From Acidobacteriota bacterium (lineage in GTDB: Bacteria > Acidobacteriota > Vicinamibacteria > Vicinamibacterales > UBA2999), in contig JAQBVV010000011.1 in assembly GCA_027622905.1 (NCBI GenBank), forward strand, positions 1 to 43,082: a DNA stretch of 43,082 bases. Reading direction: 5' to 3'. Position 1 is the stretch's first letter. Every line of letters begins with the position of its first letter. Below the pieces are notes generated by a model, which had not been told where the DNA came from, made no database searches, and was given only the letters and a program-made list of their open reading frames with translations. Positions 38,448 to 43,082 of this stretch are shown here, in pieces. The position numbers were made by a program, and so were the translations under genes.

Positions 38448-40286
38448 ACCCAGTTCGACCTCGAGGCGCCCAACCAGCACATCGAGTTCTGCGGCCACAG
38501 CCAGCACCGTATCCGGCTGGCTGAGATCGACCCCGGCCCGCGCGAGAAGATGCATTGGATAGTCGCTCCCGCCAGCGCGCAACAGCGACAGGTACTCGTC
38601 CACCCGCGCAGACCTGGCGCCGGGGTCAGCCGCCCGTAGTCCCTGCATGATCTTCGCCGTGGACGCGAAGCAGGTCGCGTACTGGTAGACGTAGTAGGGC
38701 GTGCTGAAGAAGTGTGGAATACGAGCCCAGGTCACGCGCGACACCTCTTCCTCGTCCAGGACGTCGCCGTAATACTCGCGCAGCAAGGTCGCGTACAGCG
38801 TATTGAGCACCTCCGCCGTGACCGGATGATCCTGCTCCACCAGTCGATGCGCCTGCAGTTCGAAATCGGCGAAGAGCACCTGGGTGTAGAACGTGCTCGC
38901 GATGCTGTCGATCGCGTGCTGCAACAGGGTGACCCGCTCTTCACGCGACCGCGCGCGCTCGAGCATCAGATCCAGAAAGAGTGCTTCGCTGAGCGTTGAC
39001 GGCACTTCGGCGACGAAGATCGTATACCCGGCATAGACGAACGGCTGCGTCTGATGTGACAGCAACGTGTGCATCGAGTGCCCCATCTCGTGCGCCAGCG
39101 TGAACACGGCATCGAGCGTCTCGTTGTAGTTGAGCAGCATATAGGGATGCGCCCCGTACACCGGCGCCGAATACGCGCCGCTGCGCTTCCCGACGTTCTC
39201 GAAGACGTCGATCCATCCCTTGTCGAATGCCTGGCGCACCTGCTGCTGGTAGGCCTCGCCGAGCAGCGCCACCGAGTCGACGATCCGGCCCCCGACCTCG
39301 TCGTAGGGATACCGCACGTCCTGCTCGAGCAGGGGAAGAGACACGTCGAACAGGCGATAGGTCTCGACGCCGAGCACCCGCCGTCGAAGACGATGGTACC
39401 GTCGCAGCGGCTCCATGCCCTGCCTGGTGCCGGCAATCAGGTTCTCGACGACGGTGGTGGGGATGTTGTTGCCGTGCAGCGCCGCGTCGAGTGTCGTCTC
39501 GTATCCGCGCGCACGTGCGTGGAACCAGTCGCGCTGCAGGACGCCATTGTAGAGGGCGGCGTAGGTGTTCTGGTTGTCCGCGTAGGTGCGGTGAAACGCC
39601 CGGTATGCCGTCGCACGGTCCTCCTGCCGCCGATTCGTCTCCAGCAACACCCGGTACTGGCCGTAACTCAGCGTGACCTGCTCCCCGCCCTCGAGCGTGA
39701 TCGACGGAAACTTCGCATCGGCCGTGGTCAGCGCGGCATAGCTGTCGTGCGGCACGCTGTTGAAGCGGCCTGCAAACGACATCAGACGTTCGCCTCGCTC
39801 GTCGAGGACGTGTTCCTGCTCGTGGAACAGACTTTCGATCGCAAAGCGGTACACCGCCAGTTCGGCATTCGCATCGATCCACTCCCGCACGGTCTCGATG
39901 GGAATGGCGAGCAGTTCCGGATTGAACCAGGAACCGGCCTGCTGCTGGCGCGCGAAGAGGATCTGGACCTCCTGCCGTTTCGCGTCGATCGCGTTGTCGC
40001 GCTGGTCCTGGTCGTAGTGGAGTGACGCGAAATACCAGACCCGATAGCTCAGCCCACCCATCGCATCCATCGCGCGGAACGCGGCGAGCAGGTGGTCGAC
40101 GCCGAGGGCCAGGGTGCCCCGCAGTGCGGCAAACGCCTCGATCTTTGACTGCAGGTCGCGGTAGGCGTCCGACCAGTCATCCCAGTCGCGGCAAATGGCG
40201 CTGAGATCCCATCGATAGCGCGCAGGGACAGCATCACGCGAGGGCAACGTCCCCTGCGAGGGCCTGAAGGTGTCGAGGTCTGGCAT
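38442..40286 (-). CDS. pepF: Oligoendopeptidase F (M3 family)
   Basis: This 614-residue zinc peptidase of the M3B family cleaves short peptides in the cytoplasm. The zinc motif is H399-E400-x-x-H403 in TLAHEMGHSMHTLLSHQTQPF, with the third ligand in EVPSTLSEALF. Landmarks further along include YATCFASTAKIM and the C-terminal region YLSLLRAGGSDYPMHLLARAGVDL. The ATG at 40286 begins MPDLDTFRPSQG; a GTG at 40310 overlaps the thrC stop and is an alternative. No ribosome binding site is seen at either. The TAG stop lies within the dispersed repeat. It probably follows thrC in one transcript. Confidence 0.94.
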   Translation of the reverse strand: MPDLDTFRPSQGTLPSRDAVPARYRWDLSAICRDWDDWSDAYRDLQSKIEAFAALRGTLALGVDHLLAAFRAMDAMGGLSYRVWYFASLHYDQDQRDNAIDAKRQEVQILFARQQQAGSWFNPELLAIPIETVREWIDANAELAVYRFAIESLFHEQEHVLDERGERLMSFAGRFNSVPHDSYAALTTADAKFPSITLEGGEQVTLSYGQYRVLLETNRRQEDRATAYRAFHRTYADNQNTYAALYNGVLQRDWFHARARGYETTLDAALHGNNIPTTVVENLIAGTRQGMEPLRRYHRLRRRVLGVETYRLFDVSLPLLEQDVRYPYDEVGGRIVDSVALLGEAYQQQVRQAFDKGWIDVFENVGKRSGAYSAPVYGAHPYMLLNYNETLDAVFTLAHEMGHSMHTLLSHQTQPFVYAGYTIFVAEVPSTLSEALFLDLMLERARSREERVTLLQHAIDSIASTFYTQVLFADFELQAHRLVEQDHPVTAEVLNTLYATLLREYYGDVLDEEEVSRVTWARIPHFFSTPYYVYQYATCFASTAKIMQGLRAADPGARSARVDEYLSLLRAGGSDYPMHLLARAGVDLSQPDTVLAVAAELDVLVGRLEVELGD

Positions 40287-40306
40287 ATGGCTGAACTCAG
40301 ATCGGA

Positions 40307-41593
40307 TCACGGTGACGGGCGGCGCAGCAACGCGACGAGGTCCGGATAGCTGGCCTCCAGCGCCACGCTGTGGCGCGGCCGTGCCAGCGCGGCGGCGAGT
40401 GCGGGTGGCAGCGCGAGTGACTCCCCGATCGCCGGCTCCACGACCTCGCAGAACTTTGCGGGATGTGCGGTGGCGAGCAATACCCCTGTCGCACTCGGGT
40501 CCGCCTCCAGGTGCGGCTGCAAGCCAAGCCAGGCAACCGCCCCGTGCGGATCGAGTAGATACCCGTGCCGCCGATACACGTCTCCGATCTCGGTCACGAT
40601 CTGTGCGTCGGTGAACGACGCGCCAGCAATGTCGTGGCGCATCCGGTCGATGTCGTCGTCGTAGAGCGCTCGTATGCGCTCGAAATTACTCGGTGCACCG
40701 ACGTCCATCGCGTTTGCAACCGTGCGCACCGAGTCGCGCGTCCGGTACACGCCGGACCGCAGGTACTCGGGTACGACGTCATTGACATTGGTCGATGCGA
40801 CAAACCGCCGCACCGGCAACCCGATCCGCTTGGCGATCAGTCCCGCGGTGAGATTGCCGAAATTGCCGCTGGGCACCGACACGATCGGATCGGTCTTCAG
40901 CCGCGCGAGCACGAAGTAATAAAACACTTGCGGCAGCAATCGTCCGAGATTGATCGAGTTGGCCGGCGTCAGCCAGACATGGGCGCGAAGATCGTCGTCG
41001 GCAAACGCTTGCTTCACCAGCCGCTGGCAATCGTCAAATGTGCCACGCACGGCCACCGCCGTGATGTTGTCGCCGAGCGACGCCATCTGGGCTTCCTGCA
41101 CCGGCGTCACCTGTCCCTCCGGGTACAGCACGATCACGCGCGTGTCGGGCACGCCATGAAACGCCTGGGCCACCGCGCTGCCGGTATCACCGGACGTGGC
41201 GACAAGAATCGTCAGCGGGGTGCCGTCGGTGAAGTGATGCAGCAATCGCGCCTGCACCCGTGCGCCCACATCCTTGAAGGCCGCCGTCGGGCCGTGAAAC
41301 AGTTCCAGGACCCAGACACGTTCGGTGATCTGGACCAGCGGAATGGGAAAGTCGAGCGCATCCTGCACGAGCGCGGACAGATCAGCGACCGAAATTTCGT
41401 CGCGCAGGAGGTGACTGCCGACGATCGACGCAATCTCAGCGACCTCCGCCGATGCCAGCGCCTCGAGGCTGGCGCGCGGCAGTGGCTCGAACCGGTCGGG
41501 AAAGTACAAGCCTCCGTCCGGCGCCGTGCCAGCGAAGAGTGCGTCGATGAAGGGGACGGGCAGCGACGCCCGACCGGTGCTGACCCATTTCAT
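40307..41593 (-). CDS. thrC: Threonine synthase
   Basis: This 428-residue PLP enzyme of fold type II turns O-phosphohomoserine into threonine. The PLP lysine is K107 in GPTAAFKDVGARV. The N-terminus MKWVSTGRASLPVPFIDALFAG and DGGLYFP are typical of the shorter E. coli-like class. Other landmarks are ILVATSGDTGSAVAQAF, VVLYPEGQVTPVQEAQM, NSINLGRLLPQVFYYF, SVPSGNFGNLTAGLIAKRIGLP and the C-terminal ATAHPAKFCEVVE. The start at 41593 lies five bases after the thioesterase stop, with AGGT upstream. A longer frame reaches 41734 inside the thioesterase gene and is not used. Confidence 0.96.
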   Translation of the reverse strand: MKWVSTGRASLPVPFIDALFAGTAPDGGLYFPDRFEPLPRASLEALASAEVAEIASIVGSHLLRDEISVADLSALVQDALDFPIPLVQITERVWVLELFHGPTAAFKDVGARVQARLLHHFTDGTPLTILVATSGDTGSAVAQAFHGVPDTRVIVLYPEGQVTPVQEAQMASLGDNITAVAVRGTFDDCQRLVKQAFADDDLRAHVWLTPANSINLGRLLPQVFYYFVLARLKTDPIVSVPSGNFGNLTAGLIAKRIGLPVRRFVASTNVNDVVPEYLRSGVYRTRDSVRTVANAMDVGAPSNFERIRALYDDDIDRMRHDIAGASFTDAQIVTEIGDVYRRHGYLLDPHGAVAWLGLQPHLEADPSATGVLLATAHPAKFCEVVEPAIGESLALPPALAAALARPRHSVALEASYPDLVALLRRPSP

Positions 41594-41598
41594 TCGCG

Positions 41599-42009
41599 TC
41601 AGACCTGCATGGGTTCCGGCCGGATCGGCACCGGCTTCCCGTAATCGTCCACAGCGACGAGGACCACCACGGCTTCTGTGACCTTCACCAACGCGCCGAG
41701 ACCACCGGGAGGCAACTCCCGGCCGACGCCCCATCGCTCCGCCTCGACCAGGATCTGCACGGTGATCGATGTTCGCCCGATCCGTACGGTCTTGGTGTAA
41801 AAGCTCACCACGTCCCCGACGAACACCGGCTGATGAAACTCGACCTGGTTCATCGCGCGCGTGACGTACCGAAGCGGCGCCGTCTTGCGCGCTTCAACAG
41901 CCGACGCCAGATCGATGTGCGACAGGATCACGCCGCCGAAGATCGTACCGAAAGGGTTGGTGTCCTTCGGCAGCAGGAGTAGTTTGATAGCGGGAATGCG
42001 ATCCGACAT
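41599..42009 (-). CDS. Hotdog-fold acyl-CoA thioesterase
   Basis: This 136-residue protein resembles the YciA/BFIT type of acyl-CoA thioesterase. It has the motif DTNPFGTIFGGVILSHIDLASAVEA with the catalytic aspartate near residue 33, then VEFHQPVFVGDVVSFYTKTVRIGRTSI. It hydrolyses acyl-CoAs in the cytoplasm. GGGAGG precedes the ATG at 42009. It heads a small minus-strand unit with thrC and pepF, which have no obvious metabolic link to it. Divergent from speA; the 131-bp gap between them shows only the speA -10 box. Confidence 0.92.
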   Translation of the reverse strand: MSDRIPAIKLLLLPKDTNPFGTIFGGVILSHIDLASAVEARKTAPLRYVTRAMNQVEFHQPVFVGDVVSFYTKTVRIGRTSITVQILVEAERWGVGRELPPGGLGALVKVTEAVVVLVAVDDYGKPVPIRPEPMQV

Positions 42010-42125
42010 GAGGCCTCCCACATTCTACCTGCCGGCTTCGCCTTGTCCGAAGCCCGAGGGGCCCGAACGGCCTTCGCGTGGACATCGCCAGCAAAAAGAC
42101 CGCAGACGCACCGCTGAAGACCTCG

Positions 42126-42131
42126 TATCAT
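42126..42131 (+). promoter_or_regulatory. -10 box of speA
   Basis: TATCAT, nine bases before the ATG at 42141, without a ribosome binding site or a convincing -35 box. It has the same hexamer and spacing as the box before the CoA-transferase gene. Confidence 0.4.
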
Positions 42132-42140
42132 GAGACCGTT

Positions 42141-43082
42141 ATGAGTACGGTCACCAAAGGACGCCCGACGCCGGCAACCGCGAGTGCCTCCACGTCGTCC
42201 ACGCGAGCCTGGGGCGTCCACGACGCCAATGAGTTGTACGAAGTGGCCCGCTGGGGGCACGGCTACTTCTCTGTCAGCGACGCCGGACACGTACAGGTTC
42301 ATCCCACGAAGGAGCCGGACGCCGCGATCGACCTCAAGGAACTGATCGACCGACTGCAGCTCCGGGGCATCCACCTCCCGGTCCTTGTCAGATTCACGGA
42401 CATTCTTCGGCATCGCCTCGGAGAGATTCACGCGGCCTTCCGGGCTGCCATCGATCAGAACCAGTACCAGGGCGCCTACAACTGCGTCTTTCCGATCAAG
42501 GTGAATCAGCAGCGACAGGTGGTCGAAGAGGTCATGGATTTCGGCCGACCTTTCGGCTTCGGCCTCGAAGCAGGATCGAAACCAGAACTGCTCGTCGTCG
42601 TGGCGATCGCCGACAACGACACGCCCATCATCTGCAACGGGTTCAAGGACGCCGAGTACATCGAAACGGCAATGCTTGCGCAGAAACTGGGCCGGACCAT
42701 CATTCCGGTCGTCGAGAAATACACCGAACTGAATCTGATCCTCGAGGCCGCCGAGAAGGCCGGTGTCCGCCCCCAGATCGGGGTCCGCGTCAAGCTGGCG
42801 GCTCGCGGCAGCGGTCGCTGGCAGTCGTCCGGCGGATTCCGCTCGAAGTTCGGCCTCACCGTCACCGAGATTCTGCGGGCGCTTGAAGAGCTCAAAGCCC
42901 GCGGCATGCAGGACTGCCTCAAACTGCTCCACTTTCACCTGGGTAGCCAGATCACCAATATCCGCATCGTCAAAGGTGCGCTCAACGAAGCGGCGCGCGT
43001 CTACACGCAGCTGGCCCGGCTTGGCGCGGGACTGGAGTACCTGGACGTCGGCGGGGGTCTCGGTGTCGACTACGACGGCTCC
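42141..43082 (+). CDS. speA: Biosynthetic arginine decarboxylase, 5' part
   Basis: The first 314 codons of SpeA, cut by the window edge; the full protein should be about 640 residues. This PLP enzyme of fold type III (group IV decarboxylases) makes agmatine from arginine for polyamine synthesis. The N-terminus is a 25-residue low-complexity leader, then the conserved WGVHDANELYEVARWGHGYFSV. The PLP lysine lies in CVFPIKVNQQRQVVEEV, followed by FGFGLEAGSKPELL, ICNGFKDAEYIE, the RGSGRWQSSGGFRSKFGL segment and LHFHLGSQITNI. No ribosome binding site. Confidence 0.96.
   Translation, partial: MSTVTKGRPTPATASASTSSTRAWGVHDANELYEVARWGHGYFSVSDAGHVQVHPTKEPDAAIDLKELIDRLQLRGIHLPVLVRFTDILRHRLGEIHAAFRAAIDQNQYQGAYNCVFPIKVNQQRQVVEEVMDFGRPFGFGLEAGSKPELLVVVAIADNDTPIICNGFKDAEYIETAMLAQKLGRTIIPVVEKYTELNLILEAAEKAGVRPQIGVRVKLAARGSGRWQSSGGFRSKFGLTVTEILRALEELKARGMQDCLKLLHFHLGSQITNIRIVKGALNEAARVYTQLARLGAGLEYLDVGGGLGVDYDGS

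Noticed and set aside
41928-42938. A 336-codon minus-strand frame opposite speA
   Set aside because: The plus strand encodes unmistakable SpeA motifs across the same bases; the antisense frame has no domain and runs into the thioesterase gene.
1-43082. tRNA, rRNA or CRISPR loci
   Set aside because: No cloverleaf-type sequence, rRNA segment or regularly spaced repeat set was seen by eye. A tRNAscan or CRISPR finder run would confirm.

Overview
The window is GC-rich, densely packed bacterial chromosome with no rRNA, tRNA, transposase, phage gene or CRISPR array that I could recognise. The gene families present suggest an acidobacterium, perhaps of the Vicinamibacteria type: a carboxypeptidase-regulatory/TonB-dependent receptor fusion, a DUF6152 protein, kinase-like membrane proteins, TPR/peptidase-MA proteins and many small secreted orphans. 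No marker gene is present, so this placement is inference.

Layout. (1) 50-8060 looks like a malonate-use region: a class III CoA-transferase, malonyl-CoA decarboxylase, the MadL/MadM malonate carrier and a di-haem cytochrome c. It is interrupted on the minus strand by three secreted proteins (3209-5576). (2) 8177-8839 is a 1-Cys peroxiredoxin. (3) 8956-19746 is one long minus-strand operon of eight genes: membrane cytochrome c, HupE/UreJ-like permease, membrane-anchored protein, His-rich exported protein, TolC-like channel, adaptor lipoprotein, heavy-metal-type RND pump and TonB-dependent receptor. It is the most system-like block in the window and probably handles a metal ion across both membranes. 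(4) 19904-24210 holds redox and envelope genes: an FMN reductase, a secreted orphan, a DsbA/FrnE-like protein, a small Tudor/CarD-like protein and a PepSY membrane protein. (5) 24392-26460 has a 7Fe ferredoxin, a 2OG-Fe(II) oxygenase and a spondin-domain lipoprotein.

(6) 26496-30495 is the N-degron proteolysis cluster aat-clpS-clpA, with pdxH behind it. (7) 30573-35594 contains a TPR/peptidase-MA protein, an RRM RNA-binding protein, an aminotransferase, a small orphan and a membrane pseudokinase. (8) 35751-38269 is an ArsR-methyltransferase regulator followed by S-adenosylhomocysteine hydrolase, with a promoter and an operator-like palindrome in front and two hairpins in the intergenic leader. 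(9) 38442-42009 holds oligoendopeptidase F, threonine synthase and a hotdog thioesterase. (10) The start of speA (arginine decarboxylase) runs off the right edge.

Non-coding points of note are a dispersed palindromic repeat found twice, each time just after a stop codon and in the same sense as the gene. There are also strong hairpins at several gene ends, and several genes that appear to be leaderless, with a TATCAT-like -10 box nine bases before ATG and no ribosome binding site.
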